Shown here in pieces: positions 27,313 to 37,026 of a stretch of 64,000 bases of DNA. Made by a program: the position numbers and the translations under genes. Position 1 is the stretch's first letter; every line of letters begins with the position of its first letter. The notes beneath the pieces were generated by a model. It was not told where the DNA came from. It ran no database searches and worked only from the letters and a program-made list of their open reading frames with translations. This DNA is from JADKBO01 sp965230345. Its GTDB lineage: Bacteria > Bacteroidota > Bacteroidia > Chitinophagales > Saprospiraceae. The stretch covers positions 496,001 to 560,000 of the forward strand of contig CBDDKR010000002.1 in the NCBI GenBank assembly GCA_965230345.1, in the 5' to 3' direction.

Positions 27313-30300
27313 CTACTCTCTAATTAAAATCATCTTTCTTGTTGAAGTCTTACCGTTTACTTCTAACATGTAGTAAAGGACTCCACTTGCATTAATCTCA
27401 TCTGCTGAAATTTGTACTGCATTTTCACCCTTTGTATATTCATTCGTATTGCTGTACACTGTTCTACCCGTAACATCTACTATTTTCAATGTTGCTTTAC
27501 CATTCTGTGGCAAGTTAAATCTTACTGTAGTTGTATTGTCAAATGGGTTAGGTGTGTTTTGGAACAACTCTACTCCACTTGTCACTTCCAATGATCTTAC
27601 TTCGATCTCAACATCCATGATTTCGAAATTATGATCATAAGCTTCAGATTTTATAGAACCTTCTGCAATAGTTAGGTTACCTTCTAATTGAGTTGACTTC
27701 TTAGCCTTGAAAACAATATCGAAAAGTGTTTCATCAGAGTCAAATCTTACAACATTTGCCTGATTCCAACTTGTTTTCACCATTCCTCTTTCAAGATCAT
27801 TCAATCCTAAGTTTGCTTCAGTCATTTCAATTCCTCTAGCTTCGATTCCTACAAACTCAAGTGCTGCGGTATTAAACTCAATTCCAAACTGGAATCCATA
27901 GATTTCACTCGCTTCTTTAATTTGAACAGGAACTCTGATCAACTCTTCACCTGTGAAGTTCATATTATTCGTAGTCAATACCATAGTAGACTTACTTCTG
28001 CTTTCAACTTCTTCTTGTTGAGCATTAGCTGTTGCACTAGAGTTAACATCTCCAATTTTCACGGCTGTAAAGTCATTGTTTAATTTGTCGTTTCCTTCAA
28101 ACATCAACCCAATCTGCTCAGAAAATGGCCATGGACTATTTTCATGCATTACTTCTTGATTATTTACAAATCTCCATGAATCATTGTTCTCAAATTTATC
28201 CTCTAAACCAAGGATTACCTTTCTTAAAGCTACTAAATCTGAAGTTGAGATCTTTTCATTATTGTTCACATCAGATGCGATCAACTTATAAGGACTTTCA
28301 AATTCTTCAATCTTCAACAAGTGTCTCTGGATCAATACTAAGTCTAATGTTGATACTCCATTAAGGTAGTCACCGTTTTTCTCTGCATCAATCATATATG
28401 CTGTACCAGAACTTAGCCCTTCGAAGTTAAACAATCCAGAATCGTTTGTACTATTTACAACCGTCTCGTGACTAGACATGTTTTCTAAGGTAATAATTAC
28501 ACCATCTAGAGTTAAGTCACTATCTGTAGCTACTCTACCTGCAACTCTTGAACCTTCACAATCACCATCGTTTGATTGAATATTGATTTTCACAGTACAA
28601 AAATCTTGATTTCCAGATGCATCTGTAACCCACATTTCTAGGTTATTCACACCCAAGTCATCACATGTAAATACTCTTTGTGTATCTAATACTGATGTTG
28701 AGAATGAAATCTTAACATCTCCTGGACAATTGTCAAACGATCCTTGATCAAAATCAGACGCCCAAATATCGATCATCTTTGTTGAAGGCATTACCACAGT
28801 AGTAATTTCGCTCAAACAATATGGTGTAGGTTTTTTCTTATCTAAGATATCAAAGTGATATTCACAAGTTGTTTTGTTACCACATAGATCTTCAACTTCC
28901 CAGATAATTCCGTGCTTTCCAACAGGATACTTTCCAGATGCATCATTGCTTCTAATCCAAGGTCCATAAGTTCCATCATTTCCAACATCTAATCTGTAAG
29001 ATATTTCTAACTTATCAGAAGGTGTACAGTCATCTGTAGCATTATTGATCAATTCGATGAATCCATCACAATTTTCACCAAAACCGTCAGCTGTTTTATC
29101 ATTACAATCTGTAAATTCTGGCTTAACACTGTTGTTCAATTTAATTACTTGTGTTCTTGAATATGTTCCACCGTAATATGGGTTATTCTGATCAAATTGA
29201 CACCAGTCAATAATCGTCCAAGTTCTTAAAATCTTGAAACATGCAGAATCAACTAATGTAAATACTTGATCCTTGTATGAAGCAGCGATTAAGCTACAGT
29301 GATCATCATTCCATGTTGGTCTACCTGTTACAGAAGGATCAGTATCGATATCCATACATCCATTTAATGTTCTATCACGAACATCTGTCCAGTTTATATC
29401 ACCTGAGTTGAATGGATCATTGTCATAAATTGTAATTCTTTGATTGCATGTCTTCGTAGAGTTACCAATTGTAGCTGTAAATGTTCTTGTGATTACTCCA
29501 ACTCCACACTGATCTGGAGTCGTATTATCACTGTGAGTGATAGACGGAGTTCCACAATTATCAAATGCAGTTGCTCTACCTGTCAAATCCAAATCTGTAT
29601 AATCATCTTCACAATCGATAGTAATATCATCTGGACACTCAATAATTGGATCTGTCTTATCTTGTACAGTTACATTTACCATACAGTAGTTATACAATCC
29701 ATTACCATCTTTAACTCTTAATTCTACCAATAAATCTCTTCCAACATCTTGACAACAGAAACAAACTTTATCAGAGTATTGAGTTGTGCTTTGTCCACAC
29801 CCACCAGTCATTCTTCTTACATCCAATTCTACTGGAGTACAGTTATCATGAGATCCATCATCGAATGTTTCAGCATAAATACATGCAACACCTTGAGTAT
29901 TTGAATTATTCGTCAGTGTTACCACTGTAAATTGATCACATACTGCTACTGGAGGTACGTTATCTATTACGTCAACCTCTGTAAAACATGGAGTTGAGTT
30001 TCCACATGCATCTGTAATCATATATCTTAACCAAGTCCTTCCAACTGGAAGATTTCTAATTTCGTATCTAACAAAATTTCCTTGTGCATCTGTAATTTCA
30101 TAAACGTTATCGTCAATGTAGACACCGTTAGCAGGTGCACCACCATTATCATCAGCCAATAGGTACTGAATAGTATATGTTGTACTTGAACAGTCAAATA
30201 TCTCAATAGGATGAGGTACAACTAATGTTCCTTCACATGTGTAAGGATCTGCATCAACTTCAAATCCATCTTGAGAACAAGTTACGATAGGACCTCTATC

Positions 30301-31266
30301 ATCAATTACCTTAATGATTTGGAATTCTTTTTCAACAGTACCAGTACACCAGTCTAATATAACCCACTGACGTAATACTTTGAAACTAGATTCACAAATA
30401 GGCAATACTTGATCCGAATACGTTGTATTCAGCTCACAAATAGAATTGTTTGGATAAATTGGATAGCCATCTACTGTTTCAGGAACACCAGACTCCTCAG
30501 GTTGAGGATAACCATCACCATTATCATCCCATGAAGGGCTAACATTGTCATTTGGATTGCTGTCACATTCTAATGCTGGCTCTTCAACATCATCTAAATT
30601 TGGTGGAAATACGACATCGCCTATACCAATCTTGATATAGTAGATTCTTCTTTCGCATACCACTGACTTATTACCACTTTGATCAGTTGCCTGATATCTA
30701 ATGATTCTTACTGCTGTAGTATCACCAGTACATGCTGAATCATCAACATCATTTGACAATTCCTTTACAGTTACTACTCCACCACAGTTGTCTGTAGCTG
30801 GAGGATTAGTAAAGGTTCGATCATCGTAACAATCCAATGTAATGTCACCAGGACAATCAATAATTGGAGGCATTTTGTCTTCAATTTTAATCTTACCCCA
30901 ACAAGAATTAAGTCCCTCTTGGACTTCTACTGTTAATGTTTGATTTAAATATTGACTTCCTACAAAAGGACTACCAGGAATCGGTTGATGATTATCATCC
31001 AAAACGACTACCACGTAATCACAAATAGGATTAACTCCCTGACCCTCTAACATCATGTCGGGAGTTATTTCAACGTTACAATCTAAATCCATTGAGACCT
31101 GAACGTTGTTGTTACAGGCTAAAGGACATTGCGCGATAGCTTCAGTCGAAAAGAATGTCGCTATCAAAATAAAGGCGCCCAAACTAAATCGATTTAGCAG
31201 ACGACCAAGGTTCTGTGTAAAATTCTCCACTTTCATGAGATAATTTCGGTTTTTAGTTTTAAACAT
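27313..31266 (-). CDS. Giant T9SS-secreted HYR/Ig-like surface protein with dockerin and cohesin-like domains
   Basis: A 1317-residue protein. The signal peptide ends at about residue 46 (STEAIAQ), and Met11 is an alternative start. Residues 130-900 are cysteine-rich HYR/Ig-like repeats, each opening like PPIIDCPGDITLDC or DPIIECPDDITIDC, with WVILDWC and WTIIDWC segments. A short SdrD-B-like unit (about 905-958) comes next, then a dockerin type I-like region (960-1078). Its second calcium loop DVNNNEKISTSDL is complete, the first (NGDYLNGVSTLDL) is degenerate, and KIGDVNSSA follows. A cohesin-like domain spans 1095-1225, and a T9SS type A sorting domain lies from FQNTPNPFDNTT to the end. It is probably exported and surface-attached. 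Binding to the adjacent triple-cohesin protein is an inference. Confidence 0.85.
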   Translation of the reverse strand: MFKTKNRNYLMKVENFTQNLGRLLNRFSLGAFILIATFFSTEAIAQCPLACNNNVQVSMDLDCNVEITPDMMLEGQGVNPICDYVVVVLDDNHQPIPGSPFVGSQYLNQTLTVEVQEGLNSCWGKIKIEDKMPPIIDCPGDITLDCYDDRTFTNPPATDNCGGVVTVKELSNDVDDSACTGDTTAVRIIRYQATDQSGNKSVVCERRIYYIKIGIGDVVFPPNLDDVEEPALECDSNPNDNVSPSWDDNGDGYPQPEESGVPETVDGYPIYPNNSICELNTTYSDQVLPICESSFKVLRQWVILDWCTGTVEKEFQIIKVIDDRGPIVTCSQDGFEVDADPYTCEGTLVVPHPIEIFDCSSTTYTIQYLLADDNGGAPANGVYIDDNVYEITDAQGNFVRYEIRNLPVGRTWLRYMITDACGNSTPCFTEVDVIDNVPPVAVCDQFTVVTLTNNSNTQGVACIYAETFDDGSHDNCTPVELDVRRMTGGCGQSTTQYSDKVCFCCQDVGRDLLVELRVKDGNGLYNYCMVNVTVQDKTDPIIECPDDITIDCEDDYTDLDLTGRATAFDNCGTPSITHSDNTTPDQCGVGVITRTFTATIGNSTKTCNQRITIYDNDPFNSGDINWTDVRDRTLNGCMDIDTDPSVTGRPTWNDDHCSLIAASYKDQVFTLVDSACFKILRTWTIIDWCQFDQNNPYYGGTYSRTQVIKLNNSVKPEFTDCNDKTADGFGENCDGFIELINNATDDCTPSDKLEISYRLDVGNDGTYGPWIRSNDASGKYPVGKHGIIWEVEDLCGNKTTCEYHFDILDKKKPTPYCLSEITTVVMPSTKMIDIWASDFDQGSFDNCPGDVKISFSTSVLDTQRVFTCDDLGVNNLEMWVTDASGNQDFCTVKINIQSNDGDCEGSRVAGRVATDSDLTLDGVIITLENMSSHETVVNSTNDSGLFNFEGLSSGTAYMIDAEKNGDYLNGVSTLDLVLIQRHLLKIEEFESPYKLIASDVNNNEKISTSDLVALRKVILGLEDKFENNDSWRFVNNQEVMHENSPWPFSEQIGLMFEGNDKLNNDFTAVKIGDVNSSATANAQQEEVESRSKSTMVLTTNNMNFTGEELIRVPVQIKEASEIYGFQFGIEFNTAALEFVGIEARGIEMTEANLGLNDLERGMVKTSWNQANVVRFDSDETLFDIVFKAKKSTQLEGNLTIAEGSIKSEAYDHNFEIMDVEIEVRSLEVTSGVELFQNTPNPFDNTTTVRFNLPQNGKATLKIVDVTGRTVYSNTNEYTKGENAVQISADEINASGVLYYMLEVNGKTSTRKMILIRE

Positions 31267-31394
31267 ATTTTTTTAATTAGTAACCATTTTGCTCTGTTAC
31301 CAAAGTCTTTTTACATGTTTAAGCAATTCATCTAAACCTTTTGAGGGGGATAAAAAGTATAGATTACTATTGTTGTAAGTTTAAAATTCAAAAA

Positions 31395-32081
31395 TCATAC
31401 CAAGTTTTGTTCCATTGCATATTTAATGAGTGAAATTGTACTTCTAACATTCAATTTTCTCATTATATTCTTCTTATGAACACCAACTGTTTGATCACTT
31501 ATAAACAACTCAGTGCCAATTTCTTTATTGGTCTTAGCCTGAGTGATTAATTTGAGAATCTCTAATTCTCTTTTTGTCAATTTTTGTCGAACTTGAAATC
31601 TATCTTCGTATTTACGAATTACATTTTCCTCTGTTGAACCCTCTTCTTCTTTTGAGTTAAACAGTTTTCGAGAAGGAGTAAGTTTTAATCCATTGCCAAT
31701 ATGAGCGTGTCCATCCATTACTTCTTCGATGCACTTAATTAATTCACCAAAGGAAGATTTCTTTAATAAATAGCCATCCGCACCAGCTTTCATCATATCT
31801 CTCACCAACTTATAGTTGTCGTAATTGGTGAGTACAATTACTCGGCAATTAGGATTTTTCTTTTTTATCCTTGGAACATGATCCACTACATCATCATCTT
31901 CAATATTCAAATCCGTTATGATCAAATTGCAATCTTCATCGCAATCCTCTAAGTACTCACTGAGCGAAGTAAAATGACCGATATTATTAAATCCAGAAAT
32001 ATTGTTGGAATTCATCAATGCGACTATCCCTTGTATCAATAATATCTCTTTGTCAATAAATCCAATCTTCAGTATTTCCAT
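31395..32081 (-). CDS. LuxR/NarL-family response regulator (orphan)
   Basis: A 228-residue protein. The receiver domain (about 1-130) has the phospho-acceptor D57 in IITDLN, the conserved T in VLTNYD and K in YLLKKSS. The first acidic pocket keeps only one acid (D10), which may weaken Mg binding. A LuxR-type helix-turn-helix lies at about 165-215 (LTKRELEILKLI, NKEIGTELFISDQTVGVHKKN). No sensor kinase is nearby. It lies 128 bases upstream of the giant surface-protein gene on the same strand, so control of the adhesin genes is possible but unproven. Confidence 0.88.
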   Translation of the reverse strand: MEILKIGFIDKEILLIQGIVALMNSNNISGFNNIGHFTSLSEYLEDCDEDCNLIITDLNIEDDDVVDHVPRIKKKNPNCRVIVLTNYDNYKLVRDMMKAGADGYLLKKSSFGELIKCIEEVMDGHAHIGNGLKLTPSRKLFNSKEEEGSTEENVIRKYEDRFQVRQKLTKRELEILKLITQAKTNKEIGTELFISDQTVGVHKKNIMRKLNVRSTISLIKYAMEQNLV

Positions 32082-32250
32082 TCAATATTAGTCTTGCTGA
32101 ACTAATAACTCAAATTATATGCCAAACTGTAATTAGGGAGAGATGAACACTTAAAATAATCGGCATTCCTCTTCTACTACTAGTGTATATCAGCATTATT
32201 TTTTAATTATGTACATTAGCCTCTAATCAATGTCGAATTCGTTATAGTAC

Positions 32251-33078
32251 ATGAAGTGGATCAATCTAAATGTTGTTGCAAAAGTCCTATCTTGGATGCC
32301 CCCAAGTGTAATCCGCTCGATTAGCAACACATTACTTTCCTCAATACTACACTACCGGGAGAAGGTTATACTAAATAATCTTTCTATCATGTTTCCCGAC
32401 TTGTCTCCTGAGGAAATGAAGAAAATACAGTCTTCTTATTATAAGAACTTAGGGAGGTATTTATCAGAGATCATTTCGTCCTTAAATTTGACCAAAGAAG
32501 AAATTCTGCAAAATTTAGAGTTTGTTAATAGTCAAGCCTTACAGAAAAATGCTCTCGACAATAGACATACTATTATTCTTGCTAGTCATCTTGGAAATTG
32601 GGAATTGGTGATACCAATCCTTGCTTCTATATCTCAGCGAAAGGTAATTGGTGTATACCAACCCATTTCAAACACGAATATTGATGATTTTGTACTAAAG
32701 TATCGAAATCGATTTGGTTTAGAACTCGTGCCAATGAAGAAAATATTCAAACAATTTTACACCAACCAAAACGCTATTTTCATATTCATTAATGACCAAA
32801 GTCCTGCACTTAATGGAGATGGGAAATGGGTTCCGTTCTTTGAAACTCAAACGCTTTGGCACGAAGGAATAGAACGAATAGGCCAAAAATTTGATATTCA
32901 ATACATAAACCTAAGTATTCTACCAAAAAACAAAAAATACAAAGTGTCCTTTACCGAACTTAATCCCTCGAAGGATATACTTGCTCAATATGTATCGTTA
33001 TTGGAAAAAGACATTAAGGCCTTTCCCTCTTTTTGGCTTCTTTCACATAATCGATGGAAGAATCACAAATTAAAATAA
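32251..33078 (+). CDS. LpxL/HtrB-type lipid A acyltransferase family protein
   Basis: A 275-residue protein of the lysophospholipid acyltransferase superfamily, probably acting at the inner membrane in lipid A acylation. The catalytic HX4E motif is H113-LGNW-E118. Other family features are LGRYLSEI early on, DQSPALNGDGKWVPFF and the terminal LLSHNRWK. It is shorter than proteobacterial LpxL (about 305) but normal for Bacteroidota homologues. No LPS genes are adjacent. The start ATG at 32251 was chosen because the N-terminal helix begins there. Confidence 0.85.
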   Translation: MKWINLNVVAKVLSWMPPSVIRSISNTLLSSILHYREKVILNNLSIMFPDLSPEEMKKIQSSYYKNLGRYLSEIISSLNLTKEEILQNLEFVNSQALQKNALDNRHTIILASHLGNWELVIPILASISQRKVIGVYQPISNTNIDDFVLKYRNRFGLELVPMKKIFKQFYTNQNAIFIFINDQSPALNGDGKWVPFFETQTLWHEGIERIGQKFDIQYINLSILPKNKKYKVSFTELNPSKDILAQYVSLLEKDIKAFPSFWLLSHNRWKNHKLK

Positions 33079-33211
33079 CTCAACTCCAACTGATTAGGTA
33101 CTGTTGATGTAATGATGAACTTGGAATAGTTTGGAAAATACTAAGCCCACATGGGCACAGTAAAAACAAGAAGGACATCCATGATTTTGTAATATTAGTT
33201 TAATTTAAGAT

Positions 33212-35131
33212 CTAAACCTTAACAAACTTCACAATATTATAAGACTTCAAATTATAAACGAGTAAATTGTAAACACCGATCGGCCATTCATCACTAACTT
33301 CTAAGTAGATTTGATTTTCCCCTTTTATTATCTGATGTTCGAAAGTCTTTACGATTCGTCCATTCATATCAATAACTTCAATCGTAATATCACTTTCCCC
33401 ATTAGAGAATAAAGATAACTTCATGTAATCTGAAACGACGGTAGGGTTAACTTTAGCTTCAAATTCAACTGGAATTAACTCTGGATTTGTAGGAATCTGA
33501 TCGTGATCCATCGCAGTAAATACCTTCTCTTGCATCAACTCTATATTGGTATTACGCATCAAAACATCACGTAATGTAGTATTCTTTATGGCGTCAATCT
33601 CATCTTGATCAAAGAATGGATCATTCTCAAAATAAAATCGATCACCATCTCTCAACAGTTGAAATTGATCTTTTACGATGACATGCATTAATCGCCCCAT
33701 CAAAACACCTTCCATATGTGTTTCAGCTAACATCCCCACCCAAGGGTCTAAATTATCAATGTGTCCATAAACTTGTTCAAGTAAGATGGCTTCTTCTTGA
33801 TTTTTTGTTAGTTCATAAAACGAAGGAATTTTAGGCAAACCAAAAAACGATCTCACAGTATTAAAATCACCCAATCCTCTTTCTCTTCCTCTGTTAATAT
33901 TAATTGAGGCCAAATCTAGCCCTGGAGCACCAGGATGAGCAAATAAAAAGTTTCTTACATCGTCTATTACTTTACAATCCATTTCCTGTTGCATTTGGGT
34001 GCCCATACCTCGCAAGTATGGTTCAACACCACCTGCCAAAACAAGGGCATATGGATTAAAAAAAGCATCCTTTAAGGAAATATTCCCTCTAGCAATCAAA
34101 TCGCCACTTTCCTCCATTCGAATCATATTGCTGTTAATCAACGTATGTCCAAATCTAAATGCCGCGGCTGAAAATTCATTAAATATCTCAACTTGAAGAT
34201 CATCCTGATATTCACTATATTCAGGAAGTGTTACTCCCATAGAAGGTAACCACTCATTAAAAGTTATATTTTGCAAGTAAGCAACATTTCTCTTTCTTGC
34301 CTGCTCATAAATTTTCTGATCGCTCCAAAATGGATTAACCTTTTTTATTTCATCACAAATTCTATTGTGTTCCCGTACGAACAATGTATGAAAAGATAGT
34401 AGTAATGGATTTTCATTTGCACGTGCATCACCTGCAACGAAATATTTCTTTAAGCTTCTAGTAGGATCATCCATTTCAGGAGCAGAATGATCAATTGTAC
34501 CTGTATTAAATTCGCTATCTGCTGTATTCCAAGGCAATAAATTCCCCTCGCTTACTTTAAGTTTTCCATCTTCTCCTGTTCTCAACCATTGAGCCACTAC
34601 ATCGGTAGAGCCATAAATTGCAGAACCATCAAGATACGAAGTAACTTTGTTGTTGTAATTTCTTGGATTGTCTACACTTGAACCGCTTCCTTCAGCTTTC
34701 AAAGACCTAGACATAGGTATTACTCTACCCATTTCAAAAAATTGATCGTCATCAGGAACGACAATATTCTGAAGCGACTCCGTATGATCATCCAAAATAA
34801 AGGTCAAATCATGGTCAACAAACTGACCAAAAGACCAAGTATAATCACTTAATGCTCTTTCATTAAATATAGATTCTGGTTGATCAAACAACAAATTACT
34901 AACTTCCCTAGGATTAGGCTTTCCAAAAGTTTCATCCAATTTTGGGATTTCAATCCCGTCTATATAATCAGCTGGAGCAACTCTTTTCAAAAGAGCATCA
35001 GTTTCTCCCCAACTAGGATGAGCAATATTGTTATTGGAACCATCTATCGTCCTATAGTCTTGAGCCGAAATCCCAAAACAACCTGTTAAAACAAAAAATA
35101 CAACTAAAAGCTTATTCATAAGCTCATACAA
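33212..35131 (-). CDS. T9SS-secreted animal-type haem peroxidase
   Basis: A 639-residue protein. Met5 is probably the true start (35119), giving the signal peptide MNKLLVVFFVLTGCFGISAQ. The peroxidase-cyclooxygenase family features are clear: distal histidine H107 in FVDHDLT, SYLDGSAIYGS at 165-175, LFVREHNRICD at 250-260, and proximal histidine H329 in FRFGHTLI. The C-terminal 75 residues form a T9SS type A sorting domain, so the enzyme should act at or outside the outer membrane, using hydrogen peroxide to oxidise halides or phenolic compounds. Bacterial homologues are known as peroxidockerins or peroxicins, but the natural substrate here is unknown. A possible -7 box (TATTTTTG on the minus strand, 35175-35182) lies about 55 bases upstream. 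Confidence 0.88.
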   Translation of the reverse strand: MYELMNKLLVVFFVLTGCFGISAQDYRTIDGSNNNIAHPSWGETDALLKRVAPADYIDGIEIPKLDETFGKPNPREVSNLLFDQPESIFNERALSDYTWSFGQFVDHDLTFILDDHTESLQNIVVPDDDQFFEMGRVIPMSRSLKAEGSGSSVDNPRNYNNKVTSYLDGSAIYGSTDVVAQWLRTGEDGKLKVSEGNLLPWNTADSEFNTGTIDHSAPEMDDPTRSLKKYFVAGDARANENPLLLSFHTLFVREHNRICDEIKKVNPFWSDQKIYEQARKRNVAYLQNITFNEWLPSMGVTLPEYSEYQDDLQVEIFNEFSAAAFRFGHTLINSNMIRMEESGDLIARGNISLKDAFFNPYALVLAGGVEPYLRGMGTQMQQEMDCKVIDDVRNFLFAHPGAPGLDLASININRGRERGLGDFNTVRSFFGLPKIPSFYELTKNQEEAILLEQVYGHIDNLDPWVGMLAETHMEGVLMGRLMHVIVKDQFQLLRDGDRFYFENDPFFDQDEIDAIKNTTLRDVLMRNTNIELMQEKVFTAMDHDQIPTNPELIPVEFEAKVNPTVVSDYMKLSLFSNGESDITIEVIDMNGRIVKTFEHQIIKGENQIYLEVSDEWPIGVYNLLVYNLKSYNIVKFVKV

Positions 35132-35481
35132 TTTAACTATTCATTCTTCCAATAAAATCTTTTCAAAGCAAGCACAAAAATAAGAGGTAAATCATGAAAT
35201 ATTCACCTTTTCGATGTAAAATAACAAATTTATAAATTCTTTATATGTAATCTTTATTACATTCTTTATTGTACTCACTATCAAAGCATCAATTCATATA
35301 TTAGTATGCCCCAGTCATCTAAAATGTTTCACACAAAAAATACATATTAAAAATACCTCTCATAACATTTTCGAAGCCACCTTCGCTAATCATATAACGT
35401 ATTTAATTTTCACAATGTGAGTACTTCTTAATTTTTGCGTCCTTTTTTTATTTTTTATTTACGAATAAGAAGAAAGCTTTT
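35132..35481. other. Divergent intergenic region
   Basis: This AT-rich spacer separates the peroxidase gene (-) from guaB (+). Apart from the candidate -7 boxes at each end I see no hairpin terminator, riboswitch-like structure or small gene. Confidence 0.4.
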
Positions 35482-35489
35482 TACTTTTG
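35482..35489 (+). promoter_or_regulatory. guaB -7 promoter box
   Basis: TACTTTTG is a full TAnnTTTG match ending three bases before the ATG at 35493. This predicts a nearly leaderless guaB transcript, and it shows that the in-frame TTG at 35487, inside the box, is not a start. The surrounding AGAAAGCT-TACTTTTGC resembles the ahcY promoter. Confidence 0.5.
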
Positions 35490-35492
35490 CAC

Positions 35493-36977
35493 ATGGAACA
35501 GAACAATACATATCATTCAAAAATCATCCAAGAGGCTCTAACCTTTGACGATGTGCTTTTAGTCCCAAGATTTTCAGAAACTTTGCCTAGAGAAGTAGAT
35601 GTATCCAGTCATCTCACAACTGATTTGATCCTCAATGCTCCTATTGTATCTGCAGCGATGGATACAGTGACGGAATATAGACTGGCCATAGCCATAGCTA
35701 GACAAGGTGGAATTGGAATCATCCATAAAAACATGTCTATTGCTGATCAAGCGGAACAAGTAAGAAAAGTTAAAAGATCTGAAAGCGGGATGATCATTGA
35801 TCCTGTTACATTGACCGCCAATGCATTGGTTTCTGATGCTCTTCAACTAATGAAGAATTATAAAATTGGTGGTATCCCTATAGTAGATTCAAATAATAAA
35901 CTCATAGGAATTCTTACCAATAGAGATCTTCGATTTGAATCCAATATGGGGAGAAAGGTCAGCGAAATTATGACCAAAGAAAATCTAATTACTGCGCCTG
36001 AAGGTACAGACTTGTTCAAAGCTAAAGATATACTTCAACGTCATAAAATCGAAAAACTTCCAGTTGTAGACAATTCAGGCACCTTGGTCGGATTGATCAC
36101 ATTTAGAGATATCATGAAGTTAGAAGATTACCCTAACTCAAGTAAGGATTCTCACGGTAGACTAGTTGTTGGAGCAGCAGTCGGAGTAAAGGAAGAGACT
36201 TTTGAGAGAGTGGAAGCCCTTGTAAACGTTGGTGTAGATGTGGTATGTGTTGACACCGCTCATGGCCATAGTGTCTATGTATTAAAACTTATTAAAAAAC
36301 TAAGACAACAATTCCCTGACTTACAAATCGTAGGAGGAAATGTTGCTACTGGAGCCGCAGCTAAAGCGTTGGCTGATGCAGGCGTAAATGGAGTTAAAGT
36401 AGGTGTTGGACCTGGAAGCATTTGTACGACTAGAATTGTAGCGGGCGTTGGTGTTCCTCAATTGACTGCTATTATGAATGCTGCAGAAGGTCTTAAAGGT
36501 ACTGGAATTCCAATCATCGGCGATGGGGGTATAAAATATACTGGTGACATTGCTAAGGCTCTAGCAGCTGGAGCAAGTACCATTATGGCTGGATCTCTTT
36601 TTGCAGGTACGGAAGAAGCACCAGGAGAAACAATACTGTATGAAGGTAGAAAATTTAAAGTCTATAGAGGTATGGGTTCTCTTGGAGCAATGGAATTGGG
36701 CTCAAAAGACAGATATTTCCAAGATGTGGAAGATGACATCAAAAAACTAGTTCCTGAAGGAATAGAAGGACGTCTCCCGTTCAAGGGTACTGTAAATGAG
36801 GTTATGATTCAATACTTAGGAGGATTGCGCGCAAGCATGGGATATTGTGGAGCGATGACGGTTTCAGACCTTAAAAAGGCTGAATTTGTCAAAATCACAA
36901 GTTCTGGTATTACGGAGAGTCACCCACACAATATTACTATTACAAAAGAATCTCCTAATTATAGTAGAAAGTTCTAA
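35493..36977 (+). CDS. guaB: IMP dehydrogenase
   Basis: This enzyme oxidises IMP to XMP with NAD, the committed step to guanine nucleotides. From the ATG at 35493 it has 494 residues, the usual length. Present are LTFDDVLLVP and the early SAAMDTVTE, two CBS domains at about 100-215 (inserted regulatory module), the NAD-site VDTAHGHS, the active-site cysteine C311 in GPGSICTTR, the flap GDGGIKYTGD, and SLFAGTEEAPGE. The frame could extend six bases to a TTG, but that falls in the promoter. prfA follows 49 bases later with its own possible promoter. Confidence 0.96.
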   Translation: MEQNNTYHSKIIQEALTFDDVLLVPRFSETLPREVDVSSHLTTDLILNAPIVSAAMDTVTEYRLAIAIARQGGIGIIHKNMSIADQAEQVRKVKRSESGMIIDPVTLTANALVSDALQLMKNYKIGGIPIVDSNNKLIGILTNRDLRFESNMGRKVSEIMTKENLITAPEGTDLFKAKDILQRHKIEKLPVVDNSGTLVGLITFRDIMKLEDYPNSSKDSHGRLVVGAAVGVKEETFERVEALVNVGVDVVCVDTAHGHSVYVLKLIKKLRQQFPDLQIVGGNVATGAAAKALADAGVNGVKVGVGPGSICTTRIVAGVGVPQLTAIMNAAEGLKGTGIPIIGDGGIKYTGDIAKALAAGASTIMAGSLFAGTEEAPGETILYEGRKFKVYRGMGSLGAMELGSKDRYFQDVEDDIKKLVPEGIEGRLPFKGTVNEVMIQYLGGLRASMGYCGAMTVSDLKKAEFVKITSSGITESHPHNITITKESPNYSRKF

Positions 36978-36992
36978 TTGTAACTTATTACC

Positions 36993-37000
36993 TATTTTTG
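36993..37000 (+). promoter_or_regulatory. Possible prfA -7 box
   Basis: TATTTTTG matches TAnnTTTG and lies 26 bases before the prfA ATG, leaving a leader of about 20 bases. No -33 element at proper spacing was found, so prfA may instead be read through from guaB. Confidence 0.35.
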
Positions 37001-37026
37001 TTGTCCTTAACTAAAGAATTGAATCA

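Noticed and set aside
22806..31266. Cellulosome
   Set aside because: Cohesin- and dockerin-like modules alone are not enough. There is no cellulase, scaffoldin CBM or SLH anchor, and T9SS proteins in Bacteroidota use these modules in other contexts.
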